50,022 nucleotides of DNA from an uncultured Oscillospiraceae bacterium (lineage in GTDB: Bacteria; Bacillota; Clostridia; Oscillospirales; Oscillospiraceae), in NCBI GenBank assembly GCA_947625965.1, contig CANQQO010000004.1, positions 1 through 50,022 on the forward strand. The letters run 5' to 3'. Shown in pieces: positions 14,425-22,360 of the stretch. The notes beneath the pieces were generated by a model. The model was not told where the DNA came from and did not search any database. It worked only from the letters and a program-made list of their open reading frames with translations. The first letter of the stretch is position 1; each line of letters begins with the position of its first letter. The position numbers were made by a program, and so were the translations under genes.

Positions 14425-14781
14425 CTACAAATAAGCGTCCACACCGTCCGCTTGCCCATAGACCGTGACGGTGAGCCGGTTTGGCAGGCAGGTGATGACC
14501 TGCCCGTCCCGGGACACCCGTCCCTGCTTGACGCACAGCTTGTCGGGGCAGTTCGCGTCTGAGAGATAGGCGCAGCCGTCCTCGATGACGAGCACATTGG
14601 ACCCGCCGTTCAGGGGATAGACGCCGTCCGCGTCCAGCGAGTACCTTCCGACCTCCATCCCATCCACCCGCACGACCACGAAGGTCCCGCTCTGCCGAAG
14701 GCAGGACAGGCCAAACAGGGCCAAGCTCAGAAGCAGCAGTCCCCCGATCAAAAACAGATCCCGCCGCCGCAAAGGGAACAC
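14425..14781 (-). CDS. NusG domain II-containing membrane-anchored protein
   Basis: 118 residues. A membrane anchor (LFLIGGLLLLSLALFGLSC) is followed by a small beta domain with VRVDGMEVGRYSL and the conserved cysteine pair in NCPDKLCVKQG, the NusG_II extracytoplasmic family. The start is placed at GTG 14781 because a good promoter (-10 at 14804-14809) lies inside the track's longer ORF, which excludes ATG 14832. Cotranscribed with the Gx transporter; a role near redox or flavin maturation is suspected for the family but not shown here. Confidence 0.78.
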   Translation of the reverse strand: MFPLRRRDLFLIGGLLLLSLALFGLSCLRQSGTFVVVRVDGMEVGRYSLDADGVYPLNGGSNVLVIEDGCAYLSDANCPDKLCVKQGRVSRDGQVITCLPNRLTVTVYGQADGVDAYL

Positions 14782-14803
14782 CCCCCCGAAAAAAGGTACT
14801 CCT

Positions 14804-14832
14804 ATTATACCTTCCCGCCGGCCAAAAAGCAA
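14804..14832 (-). promoter_or_regulatory. SigA promoter of the NusG-II/Gx-transporter operon
   Basis: Minus strand TTGCTT, 17 nt, TATAAT. It fixes the start of the NusG-II gene downstream of the track's ATG. Confidence 0.75.
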
Positions 14833-14973
14833 CCTTCCGCCCGAAAAAAGGAATTTTGCTGTTTTGGACGAGGAGAAACCTTATGAAATCCAAAAAATGA
14901 CGCCGCTTTCTTGCGATATAAAAAGATTTGAACCGTTTTCAATTGACGTATCTGTCGACCCAAACAAATAAGA

Positions 14974-15016
14974 TAAAAAAACAGCCATACCCGGATCTCT
15001 CCGAATATGGCTGTTC
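14974..15016 (-). terminator. Terminator of the Gly/Ser-rich lipoprotein gene
   Basis: AACAGCCATA/TATGGCTGTT arms with TTTTTTTATC following on the minus strand. The rest of 14833-15105 holds nothing else I can support. Confidence 0.8.
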
Positions 15017-15105
15017 TCATTGCCGCACCCCTGTTTGGCGGCTGCCCTTTGTCAGTATGGTTTCGATACTGCCTTATTGGAAGCTGCCCGAAGGGGAGCG
15101 GTTTT

Positions 15106-15540
15106 TCAGCGGGCCTGGATCCGGCGGATCCGATTGGCGCCCTGGTTGGCGGAGCCGTTGCCGCCGGTCATGCCGCCGTTGTCGCCGGAGCCGCCGGTCA
15201 TGCCGCCGTCGTCGCCGGAGCTGCCGCCGGTCATATCGCCGTTGTCGCCGCCGGTGCCGTTCTCAGCGCCGCCGTTGCCGCCGCTGGGGTCCATCTGACC
15301 GCCGCTGGGATTGGTCCCGCTGGGCGTGGTGCCCTGAGAACCGCTGGGCGTGGTGGAGCCGCTGCCGCCGGTGGCGGAGCTGGGCGTGGTGGAGCTGGAG
15401 CTGGGCACGGAGCCCGAGGGCACCACCGTGGACTGACTGCTGGAGCTGGGAGTGCTGCCAGCGGACATCCCGTTGCGGCAGCCCGCCAGGCAGAACGTAA
15501 GGACAAGGGCCAGGGCAATGGCTGTGGTAAATGCTTTCAT
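15106..15540 (-). CDS. Low-complexity Ser/Gly/Thr-rich lipoprotein
   Basis: 144 residues. A lipoprotein signal ends at LAGC (about residue 20). The rest is low complexity: a Ser/Thr/Pro segment followed by repeats of GGMTGGSGDNGG type with Asp and Asn. ATG 15540 has a GAGGAGGAATC ribosome-binding site. It resembles disordered surface linkers, or the N-terminal part of larger lipoproteins, but no folded domain follows. The GC-rich triplet repeats make length variation between strains likely. Confidence 0.7.
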   Translation of the reverse strand: MKAFTTAIALALVLTFCLAGCRNGMSAGSTPSSSSQSTVVPSGSVPSSSSTTPSSATGGSGSTTPSGSQGTTPSGTNPSGGQMDPSGGNGGAENGTGGDNGDMTGGSSGDDGGMTGGSGDNGGMTGGNGSANQGANRIRRIQAR

Positions 15541-15647
15541 ATCTGATTCCTCCTCATTTTTTTGCCGCAAGGCTATTATCTCCCTTTGCGGCCGGTCTAC
15601 CCAGGAAAAATGCGGAAAAAATGGGAATCAAAAAATGGGATTTGCCA

Positions 15648-15676
15648 TTGCTTTTTTGACGTATTTCTAGTATAAT
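15648..15676 (+). promoter_or_regulatory. SigA promoter of the ferredoxin gene
   Basis: TTGCTT, 17 nt, TATAAT, 35 nt before the start codon. Confidence 0.75.
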
Positions 15677-15711
15677 GAGCCAAGACTACGAAAAAAGGGG
15701 AATCTCCTGTT

Positions 15712-16098
15712 ATGAAGAAACTCACCGTCAAGAAAAATGTGGAATGTATGGCGTGTCTGGCCTGCGTTCAGGCCTGCTCCAACGCCTTTTACAAGACCTT
15801 CCATCAGGACCTGGCCTGCATCCGGGTGGTGGCGAAGCCCGGCGGGGCCAAGCCCGTGACCTGCATTCAGTGCGGCAAGTGCGCCAGGACCTGCGAGCAT
15901 GAGGCCATCACCCAGAACCCCAAGACCGGCGTGTACATGATCAATAAGAAAAAGTGCGTCTCCTGCGGCAAGTGCAAGGAGGTCTGCCCCATGCAGGTCA
16001 TCGTCCTTCCCACCGAGGGACCCGCCTCCAAGTGCATCGCCTGCGGCATCTGCGCCAAGGCCTGCCCCATGGAGCTGCTGGAGGTCGTGGAGAAGTAA
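15712..16098 (+). CDS. Polyferredoxin with four 4Fe-4S cysteine motifs
   Basis: 128 residues. Four CxxCxxCxxxC motifs occur in order: CMACLACVQAC (12-22), CIQCGKCARTC (about 51-61), CVSCGKCKEVCP (about 83-94) and CIACGICAKACP (about 104-115). This implies up to four [4Fe-4S] clusters and resembles electron-transfer subunits of the HycB/CooF type. It carries electrons in the cytoplasm between an oxidoreductase and partner, but no partner gene is adjacent. Single-gene unit with its own promoter; its terminator hairpin is duplicated by repeat copy 3. Confidence 0.88.
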   Translation: MKKLTVKKNVECMACLACVQACSNAFYKTFHQDLACIRVVAKPGGAKPVTCIQCGKCARTCEHEAITQNPKTGVYMINKKKCVSCGKCKEVCPMQVIVLPTEGPASKCIACGICAKACPMELLEVVEK

Positions 16099-16103
16099 AG
16101 GCT

Positions 16104-16330
16104 CGCCGCCCGGAAGGGCGGCGGGAGGCTGCCAAAAACTTTCGTTTTTGCACAGCCTCCCCAATGGGACCCGCTTTCCTGGGCGCCCATTTGGAGGGGA
16201 TCGCAGGCTGAGAGGTATTTTTTGCCAAGTACACACCCTGGCAAAAAAGGATCGAAATCCATTCGCCGTCTGCGGACGGCAAACTCTGCGAGGCTTTTTT
16301 CAAAAGCTGTCGCCGCCCGGAAGGGCGGCG
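16104..16330. repeat. Family-1 multi-hairpin repeat, copy 3, with duplicated flanking stem-loop
   Basis: The core is about 16124-16310, shorter than the others because the middle CAGGCTGA hairpin region is mostly deleted. The 20-nt stem-loop CGCCGCCCGGAAGGGCGGCG occurs identically at 16104-16123 and 16311-16330. Only the right copy retains its T-tract (GATTTTTAG), so the left copy looks like a terminator severed from its tail by the insertion. No gene lies here. Confidence 0.82.
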
Positions 16331-16338
16331 GATTTTTA
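16311..16338 (+). terminator. Terminator downstream of the ferredoxin gene (displaced by repeat copy 3)
   Basis: CGCCGCCC/GGGCGGCG stem followed by GATTTTTAG. Confidence 0.7.
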
Positions 16339-16355
16339 GAAAAAGGAGGATGGTC

Positions 16356-17648
16356 ATGGTCAGTTCCGGTTGGGAATGGATCTTATATCTGCTGCTCTAC
16401 GCTTTCTTTGGGTGGATGGGAGAAGTGCTCTGGCACGCGGTGACGGACCGGCGCTTCGTCCACCAGGGCTTCCTCAATCTGCCCCTGGATCTGCCCTACG
16501 GCATTTCCTGGGCGATCATGATCCAGGTCCTGCCAACTATGGGCAGGAATTACCTGATGCAATTTGTGTTTACCACCGTGGTGCTGACGGTGGTCCGAAG
16601 CCTGTCCGGCTTCCTGCTCCGCCGGATCAGCCATATGGACCAGTGGGAGAGCCAGCGGACCATACCCCAGTCCTGGATGGTCTGGGCCGGGCGGCTGCTC
16701 ATCGCCGGCGGGATGCTGCTGTGCTACCATGTGTTCCACCCCCTGCTGGCGGCGCTGGTGCTGCTGCTGCCCAAGCTGGTGGTAAAGCTCCTGGCGATTG
16801 CCTTGGGGAGCCTGACGGTCCTGGATTTTGGCCTCATGGTCTACGCCCTTCGCCACGGCGTCCCGGCCCAGGCGATGGAGATCCGGAGCCAGACCTCCGC
16901 TCTGGCCCAGCGGCTGACGGACCGGATCTGGCGGCGGCTTCAGCGGGCCTACCCCGGCATCGAGGCCGACCCAACGCTGGAAAAGCACTACACCTTTGCC
17001 CAGGGGATGTGCCTGGACAAGCTGGTGTGGGTCTTTGTGATCAGCGCTCTGCTGGGGGATATTCTGGAGACGCTCTACTGCCGCCTGGTGGGCGGAAACT
17101 GGATGAGCCGGTCCAGCGTGCTCTATGGACCCTTCAGCTTTGTCTGGGGCCTGGGGGCGGTGGTGCTCACGGTGACGCTGCGGCACCTGGCCGGGAAATC
17201 GGACCGGTGGGTGTTCCTGGGGGGCTTTGTCATCGGCGGAGCCTACGAGTATTTTTGCAGCGTGTTCACCGAGCTGGTCTACGGCGTGGTGTTCTGGGAT
17301 TACAGCAGTATGCCGCTGAATATCGGCGGCCGGACCAATGTGCTGTTCTGCTTCTTCTGGGGCATTTTGGCGGTGGTGTGGATCAAGGTCCTCTACCCGC
17401 CTATGGAGCGGAGCATTGAAAAGCTGCCGGTGGTGGCGGGGAAGGTGCTGACCTGGGCGGTCGTGATCTTCCTCCTCTGCGACGCGGCCCTGACCGGGGC
17501 GGCCATGCTGCGCTACGACACCCGCCAGGACCGTCCGGAGGCGTCCAACGCGGTGGAAACCTTCCTGGACAGCGCGTATGACGACGACTATATGGAAAGC
17601 CGCTGGCCCAACATGAAGGTGGCGCGGACAAAAGACCAGACGGAATGA
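16356..17648 (+). CDS. CmpB-like (putative ABC-transporter type IV) polytopic membrane protein
   Basis: 430 residues with about ten membrane segments. The motif set YLLLYAFFGWMGEVLWH..FVHQGFLNLPLDLPYG in the N-terminal half is echoed in the C-terminal half by ILETLYCRLVGGNWMSRSSVLYGPFSFVWG, so the protein holds two copies of the PF06541-type domain. The family is annotated as a putative ABC permease but no ATPase is adjacent and the function is unknown. ATG 16356 is 6 nt from AAAGGAGG; ATG 16350 is too close. The C-terminus is hydrophilic and charged. Confidence 0.82.
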   Translation: MVSSGWEWILYLLLYAFFGWMGEVLWHAVTDRRFVHQGFLNLPLDLPYGISWAIMIQVLPTMGRNYLMQFVFTTVVLTVVRSLSGFLLRRISHMDQWESQRTIPQSWMVWAGRLLIAGGMLLCYHVFHPLLAALVLLLPKLVVKLLAIALGSLTVLDFGLMVYALRHGVPAQAMEIRSQTSALAQRLTDRIWRRLQRAYPGIEADPTLEKHYTFAQGMCLDKLVWVFVISALLGDILETLYCRLVGGNWMSRSSVLYGPFSFVWGLGAVVLTVTLRHLAGKSDRWVFLGGFVIGGAYEYFCSVFTELVYGVVFWDYSSMPLNIGGRTNVLFCFFWGILAVVWIKVLYPPMERSIEKLPVVAGKVLTWAVVIFLLCDAALTGAAMLRYDTRQDRPEASNAVETFLDSAYDDDYMESRWPNMKVARTKDQTE

Positions 17649-17699
17649 CCGTCAAGCCGGCAAAGCACATCAACTGTCCGCCCTGCGCTCCGCAAATGC

Positions 17700-17741
17700 A
17701 AAATCCGCGCCTTTTTGGGATGAAAAAGGCGCGGATTTTTT
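17700..17741. terminator. Terminator between convergent units
   Basis: AAAATCCGCGCCTTTTT pairs with AAAAAGGCGCGGATTTTT, a T-rich tail on the plus strand. It ends the CmpB-like gene and probably also serves the convergent pseudogene. Confidence 0.88.
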
Positions 17742-17805
17742 ATGTGTGTTTGGGCCGGGGCACATTCCCTGCGGGGCGTGTCCGGGACCCGCCTGGCATA
17801 GCGCG

Positions 17806-18320
17806 TTATCTTTTGAGGGCCTTGCGCACCTCGTCGGCCAGCGCGTCTACGGACTGCCCCATCGATGGGATTCGGATCACGTCGGAAAACGCCGCCTGCC
17901 TCTCCAGGCAGAAAGGAATGTGCTCCATGCACCAGCAGCCCTCCTCCTCCCCCCGGGCGAGGATCCGGGCGTGGACGATCTCGTAGGTGGATTCCAGAAG
18001 GATGTGTTCCACCCGGACGCTTTTTTTCGCAGGGGCCCGGCGATTTTTCCGAAGGAGTCCGGCAGGGCCAGCGTCATGGGGACGAAAACGGTCCCCGAAT
18101 AGCTTCCGGCGATGTCTCCCAGCAGCGCGGCGCACATTTGAAACCAGAGGGGATACGACTCGTAGAGAGGGCCGCGATACAGCTCCTTGGGCAGATTGTC
18201 CCGCACCGCGTCGCCCACTCCCTCTGCGTCAAACAGGAAGCTGTCCGGGATCCGGGCGTGCAGCGTCTCCGCCAGGGCAGTTTTTCCCACGCCGTAGGGG
18301 CCGTTGATCTAGAGGATCAT
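17806..18320 (-). pseudogene. Broken P-loop kinase-like gene (TmrB-like)
   Basis: Reading from ATG 18320 gives MIL, an in-frame TAG at 18309-18311, then INGPYGVGKTALAETL, a P-loop. The frame runs to about residue 97 (GPLRKK) and must shift at a run of seven A on the minus strand (18023-18029) to continue as SVRVEHILLESTYEIVHARI...DEVRKALKR. Joined, this is a protein of about 170 residues like TmrB-type AAA/kinase proteins that confer nucleoside-antibiotic tolerance; that function is inferred from general resemblance. Two independent lesions argue for decay, though sequencing error at the homopolymer is possible for one of them. Confidence 0.7.
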
Positions 18321-18321
18321 C

Positions 18322-19758
18322 TCAGTACGCGACTCCCCAGTAGAGCATCTTCTCCGCTTTTTTCCCGCAGATGGCGCAGGTATCGCCCAAATGCTCCTGG
18401 GCAAAGGGGATGCACCGGGAGGACATTCCGGCCTCGTCCTTCATCCGGTTTTCACATTCCACGCTGCCGCACCACATGGTCTTGATAAAGCCGCCGCTGC
18501 GCTTTTGCAGCTCCCGGGCCTCCTCCAGGGTGGAGGCGGCGAAGATGTGGCTGTCCAGATTGGCCTTGGCCTTGGCGTAGAGGCCGTCGTGGACCGCCTG
18601 GAGAGTCTCGGCCAGAGCCTTCTCCAGCTCGTCCAGGGAGACCACCCGCTTCTCCCGGTTGTCCCGGCGGACCAGGACGCACTGGTTCTGCTCCAGGTCC
18701 TTGGGGCCCAGCTCCAGGCGGACGGGGACGCCCTTCATCTCGTATTCGGCGAATTTCCAGCCGGGGCTCTGCTCCGAGTCGTCCATCTTTACCCGGAAGC
18801 CGGCTTTTTTCAGCCGGTCCCGGACCTGGGCGGCGGCGTCCAGGACCCCGGGCTTGTGCTGGGCAATGGGCAGGATCACGCACTGGATGGGAGCCACCTT
18901 GGGCGGCAGGACCAGGCCGTTGTTGTCCCCATGGGTCATGATGATGCCGCCGATGAGCCGGGTGGACAGGCCCCAGGAGGTCTCGAAGGGCACCTGAAGC
19001 TGGTTGTTCTTGTCGGTGAAGTGGATGTCGTAGGCCCGGGCGAAGCCGTCGCCAAAGTAGTGGGAGGTGCCGGCCTGGAGGGCCTTGCCGTCGTGCATCA
19101 TGCACTCGATGGTGTAGGTCCGCTCCGCGCCGGAGAACTTCTCCTTGTCCGTTTTGACGCCCTTGATGACGGGCATAGCCAGGTAGTTTTCGCAGAAATC
19201 GGCGTAACATTCCAGTTGGCCCTCGGTCTCCGCGATGGCCTCCTGAGCGGTGGCGTGGAGGGTGTGGCCCTCCTGCCACAGAAATTCCCGGTGCCGCAGG
19301 AAGGGCCGGCTGGTCTTCTCCCAGCGCAGCACGCTGCACCACTGGTTGTATTTGACGGGCAGGTCCCGCCAGGAGTGGACAATGTCCTTGAAATGGTCGC
19401 AGAACAGCGTCTCCGAGGTGGGCCGGATGCAAAGGGGCTCCTCCAGCTCCTCGCTGCCCCCTCTGGTCACCCAGGCGCACTCCGGGGCGAAGCCCTCCAC
19501 ATGGTCCTTCTCCTTCTGCAAAAGGCTCTCGGGGATCAGCAGGGGCATATAGACATTCTCATGGCCCGATTCCTTGAACATCCCATCCAGAACGCGCTGA
19601 ATATTCTCCCAGAGTGCGTAGCCGTAGGGCCGGTAGACGAAGACACCCTTGACCCCGGTGTAGGCGATCAGGTCCGCCTTTTTGCACACGTCGGTGTACC
19701 ACTGGGCGAAGTCCTCCTCCATGTCCGTGATCTGGGCTACCATTTTTTCCTTTGCCAT
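18322..19758 (-). CDS. proS: Proline--tRNA ligase, archaeal/eukaryotic-type (ProS type 3)
   Basis: 478 residues. Class II motifs are present: VYRPYGYALWENI, motif 2 RWEKTSRPFLRHREFLWQEGH, and motif 3 within LSTRLIGGIIMTHGD. The anticodon-binding domain begins near residue 285 and a C-terminal zinc-type domain holds CGSVECENRM and CAICGKKAEK. The shorter length, lacking the bacterial editing insert, is the type found in some Firmicutes. ATG 19758 follows GGGAGGAG. Essential for protein synthesis. It immediately precedes the broken TmrB-like gene. Confidence 0.95.
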   Translation of the reverse strand: MAKEKMVAQITDMEEDFAQWYTDVCKKADLIAYTGVKGVFVYRPYGYALWENIQRVLDGMFKESGHENVYMPLLIPESLLQKEKDHVEGFAPECAWVTRGGSEELEEPLCIRPTSETLFCDHFKDIVHSWRDLPVKYNQWCSVLRWEKTSRPFLRHREFLWQEGHTLHATAQEAIAETEGQLECYADFCENYLAMPVIKGVKTDKEKFSGAERTYTIECMMHDGKALQAGTSHYFGDGFARAYDIHFTDKNNQLQVPFETSWGLSTRLIGGIIMTHGDNNGLVLPPKVAPIQCVILPIAQHKPGVLDAAAQVRDRLKKAGFRVKMDDSEQSPGWKFAEYEMKGVPVRLELGPKDLEQNQCVLVRRDNREKRVVSLDELEKALAETLQAVHDGLYAKAKANLDSHIFAASTLEEARELQKRSGGFIKTMWCGSVECENRMKDEAGMSSRCIPFAQEHLGDTCAICGKKAEKMLYWGVAY

Positions 19759-19861
19759 AGTATTTCTCCTCCCTTTTTCTGTATTTTTTATTGTATCACA
19801 CCTGTCAAGGCCCCGCATAGGATGGGGGGAAGTTTTTTTCAGTTCTTCTAGGGAGGCCCTT

Positions 19862-20044
19862 ATGATACAGGTGACGCTTACGCTGGAACCGGCCTTGGTA
19901 CAATTCTATACCCGCGTGGCCCAGGCCTCCGGCCGGACTCTGGAGCGGGTCCTCCAGGACGCCCTGTTCAAGCTGGCGGGGGAGCTTTCCCTGGAGGCCC
20001 TCCGAGCGGCGGAAGACGGGGATTTTTTGAAAAAACCGTTGTAA
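19862..20044 (+). CDS. Small protein of unknown function (possible ribbon-helix-helix)
   Basis: 60 residues from ATG 19862, which follows GGGAGG by 5-6 nt. An initial strand (MIQVTLTLEPAL) is followed by helices (LVQFYTRVAQASGRTLERVL, DALFKLAGELSLEAL), resembling the RHH/MetJ-Arc layout. The last codons TTG TAA double as the -35 of the sdaA promoter. No clear partner; the next gene starts 49 nt later. Confidence 0.6.
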   Translation: MIQVTLTLEPALVQFYTRVAQASGRTLERVLQDALFKLAGELSLEALRAAEDGDFLKKPL

Positions 20045-20067
20045 AATCCGGTCATTTTTGCTATACT
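20039..20067 (+). promoter_or_regulatory. Candidate promoter of sdaA
   Basis: TTGTAA, 17 nt, TATACT, 26 nt before the sdaA start; the -35 overlaps the stop codon of the preceding small ORF. Confidence 0.6.
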
Positions 20068-20093
20068 GAAGAAAACGCAAGGAGGCGGAGGCC

Positions 20094-21317
20094 ATGAAGT
20101 CCATTCGGGAGGTCTACAAGATCGGGAAGGGCCCGTCCTCGTCCCACACCATGGGGCCGGAACGGGCCGCGAAGCTGTTTCGCGGGGAGCACCCCGAGGC
20201 GGAGGCCTTTCGGGTGGTGCTCTACGGCTCCCTGAGCAAGACCGGCGTGGGCCACGGCACGGACCGGGTCCTCCGGCAGGTCCTGGCGCCCGCTCCCACG
20301 GAGATCGTCTTCTCCCAGGAGCAGCTTCCAAACAGCCACCCCAACACCATGGATTTCTTCGCCTTCTCCGGCGGACGGGAGATCGGCTCCCTCCGGGTGG
20401 AGTCCATCGGCGGCGGGGACATCCGCATCCCCGGCCGGCCGGAGGTCCAGGGGCCGGAGGTGTACCCGGAGAACTCCTTCGCGGAGATCGCGGATTTCTG
20501 CAAGTGGCGCTATATCGGCTCCCTCAGCGAGTATGTGGAGATCAACGAGGGCCCGGAGATCTGGGACTTCCTGATGGAGGTCTGGCAGGCCATGAAGACC
20601 TCCATCGACGAGGGTCTGAAGGCCACGGGCACCCTCCCCGGGGGCCTGGGGGTCCAGCGGAAGGCCCGGTATCTCTACGAGCAGGAGCTGTCCACGGAGG
20701 TGCCCCAGGTCCGGGAGTGCCGCCTGATCTGCGCCTACGCCTACGCCGTCTCCGAGCAGAACGCGGACAACGGCACCATCGTCACCGCCCCCACCTGCGG
20801 GGCCAGCGGCGTCCTTCCGGCGGTGCTGAAATATTTCCAGGACACCCAAAACGCCACGGACGATCAGATCCTCCGGGGCCTGGCCACGGCGGGGATCATC
20901 GGCAGCCTGACCAAGCGGAACGCCTCCATTTCCGGTGCGGAGTGCGGCTGTCAGGCGGAGATCGGCACCGCCTGCTCCATGGCGGCGGCGGCCCTGGCGG
21001 AGCTCTACGGGCTGGATCTGGATCAGGTGGAGTACGCGGCGGAGATGGCCATGGAGCACCACCTGGGCCTGACCTGCGACCCCATCAGCGGCCTGGTGCA
21101 GATCCCCTGCATCGAGCGCAACGCGGTGGCGGCCATGCGGGCGATGAACGCCTGCAATCTGAGCTATTTCCTCTGCGGCACCCGGAACATCAGCTATGAC
21201 ATGGTCTGCAAGGCCATGTATGAAACGGGGCTGAATTTAGCCAAACAGTACAAGGAGACCAGCGAAGGGGGCCTGGCAAGGTTCCTGGGCCGGAGAAGGG
21301 GCGGAAGAGACGCCTGA
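20094..21317 (+). CDS. sdaA: L-serine ammonia-lyase, single-chain
   Basis: 407 residues. The N-terminal beta domain starts VYKIGKGPSSSHTMGPERAA (about 6-26), and the alpha domain contains TAPTCGASGVLPAVL and AECGCQAEIGTACSMAAAAL. It ends with GLTCDPISGLVQIPCIERN; conserved cysteines in these segments bind the [4Fe-4S] cluster. It converts L-serine to pyruvate and ammonia in the cytoplasm and is oxygen-sensitive, which suits an anaerobe. Both domains are fused in one chain, unlike the two-gene sdaAA/sdaAB arrangement of many Firmicutes. The C-terminal tail is basic (RRRGGRDA). Confidence 0.93.
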   Translation: MKSIREVYKIGKGPSSSHTMGPERAAKLFRGEHPEAEAFRVVLYGSLSKTGVGHGTDRVLRQVLAPAPTEIVFSQEQLPNSHPNTMDFFAFSGGREIGSLRVESIGGGDIRIPGRPEVQGPEVYPENSFAEIADFCKWRYIGSLSEYVEINEGPEIWDFLMEVWQAMKTSIDEGLKATGTLPGGLGVQRKARYLYEQELSTEVPQVRECRLICAYAYAVSEQNADNGTIVTAPTCGASGVLPAVLKYFQDTQNATDDQILRGLATAGIIGSLTKRNASISGAECGCQAEIGTACSMAAAALAELYGLDLDQVEYAAEMAMEHHLGLTCDPISGLVQIPCIERNAVAAMRAMNACNLSYFLCGTRNISYDMVCKAMYETGLNLAKQYKETSEGGLARFLGRRRGGRDA

Positions 21318-21397
21318 GAAACCGCCCCTGTCCCCAAAGGCGCCTCCTTGGACAGAGGGGAGCGGGATATTTTGTAAAAATGTCGCGGTGGACGGTC

Positions 21398-21568
21398 CTT
21401 CCGTCCGCTACGACGTGGGGACAAAGTCGGGCCTTGCCCGCGTTTTGCGCTGCAAAAAGGGTCCCGCCAGTGCACGCACTGGCCGCCGACAGCCTGCCGG
21501 GCTGTTGGATTTGATCTTTCAAGTCCCTCTACCAAAATAAACCCGCCCTAAGGGCGGGTTTATTTTGG
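21398..21568. repeat. Solitary diverged relative of the tRNA-Ser-tail repeat
   Basis: Contains the same signature order as the tandem array at 22.4-23.0 kb: TTTTGCGCTGCAAAA, GCCAGTGCACGCACTGGC, the CAGCCTGCCGGGCTG hairpin, GGATTTGATCTTTCAAGTCC, then a terminator-like palindrome ending TTATTTTGG. The left tRNA-like arm is not recognisable. No gene is present between 21318 and 21650. Confidence 0.65.
21532..21568. terminator. Strong palindromic terminator downstream of sdaA
   Basis: CCAAAATAAACCCGCCCT and AGGGCGGGTTTATTTTGG form an 18-bp perfect stem with T-rich flanks on both strands; it can serve sdaA and the convergent methyltransferase gene. Confidence 0.8.
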
Positions 21569-21650
21569 CGAATAACCGTAATTTTGATACAAACGACCCC
21601 CCTTTTCGGTTAGGGGGGCACTTTTGCAAAAGTAGGTTCACATGGTGGTT

Positions 21651-22325
21651 TTAATGCCTCTTGACTACTGCGAACATCATTTGCGGAAAATCCGGCTCGA
21701 CTGCGGTCATGCCTTTTTTGACTACATCAAGACCATTTTGCGCCAGTTCTGCTTCAAAGGTTTGGAAATTAACAATTCTACAGGAAGTTCCGGCGATTTG
21801 TACGGTTTTTCCCGAGGGTTCATGGATTCGTTCATTGAGGTCGAATGCCGTGCGGACATCAGTCTGCCGCTCATAGGCACCGTCGCCCATAGTACAGATT
21901 AAGGCAGTTCCAAAGGGAGCTAAATGCTTATGAATGAAGCGATAAAATGCAGTTCGGTCATCGTCCAAAACAAGCATATGAAGAACAGCCACAGCGTAAA
22001 TAAAGTCGAATTTACTGTCAAGCTCTCCGGCAACACAATCAACGACCTGAAAATGCATTGCAAAATCGGGAAACGCTCTCCTGCAAAAACCAATCGCTTC
22101 CGGCGATACATCGGTCGCCAAAAGGTCAAATCCCTGCAAGAGAAGCGGATGCGCGTCGCGCCCCTCGCCGCAGCCGATCTCTAATAGCTTGCTATTAGGC
22201 GAAATGGAAAAGCTGCGAATCGTTTCCGCTACGATGGGGGACGGATCTTCGCTGAACCATTTTAGATCTTGTTCATGGATCTGCCTGAAACGGTCATCAT
22301 AGGCTTCGTAATATTTCCTCTCCAT
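21651..22325 (-). CDS. Class I SAM-dependent methyltransferase, low-GC
   Basis: 224 residues. The Rossmann motif I is LLEIGCGEGRDAHPLLLQGF (47-66), followed by LLATDVSPEAIGFCRRAFPD and YAVAVLHMLVLDDDR, typical of tellurite-resistance/TehB-like and small-molecule methyltransferases. The acceptor is unknown. ATG 22325 follows AAGGGAGA; the track's longer start reads into the repeat. Base composition is clearly lower in GC than neighbouring genes and codon use includes ATA/TTA-rich stretches, consistent with horizontal acquisition. It lies between two members of the tRNA-tail repeat family. Confidence 0.82.
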   Translation of the reverse strand: MERKYYEAYDDRFRQIHEQDLKWFSEDPSPIVAETIRSFSISPNSKLLEIGCGEGRDAHPLLLQGFDLLATDVSPEAIGFCRRAFPDFAMHFQVVDCVAGELDSKFDFIYAVAVLHMLVLDDDRTAFYRFIHKHLAPFGTALICTMGDGAYERQTDVRTAFDLNERIHEPSGKTVQIAGTSCRIVNFQTFEAELAQNGLDVVKKGMTAVEPDFPQMMFAVVKRH

Positions 22326-22360
22326 TTCTATATCTCCCTTATACAAAGTGCTTTTTTGGC

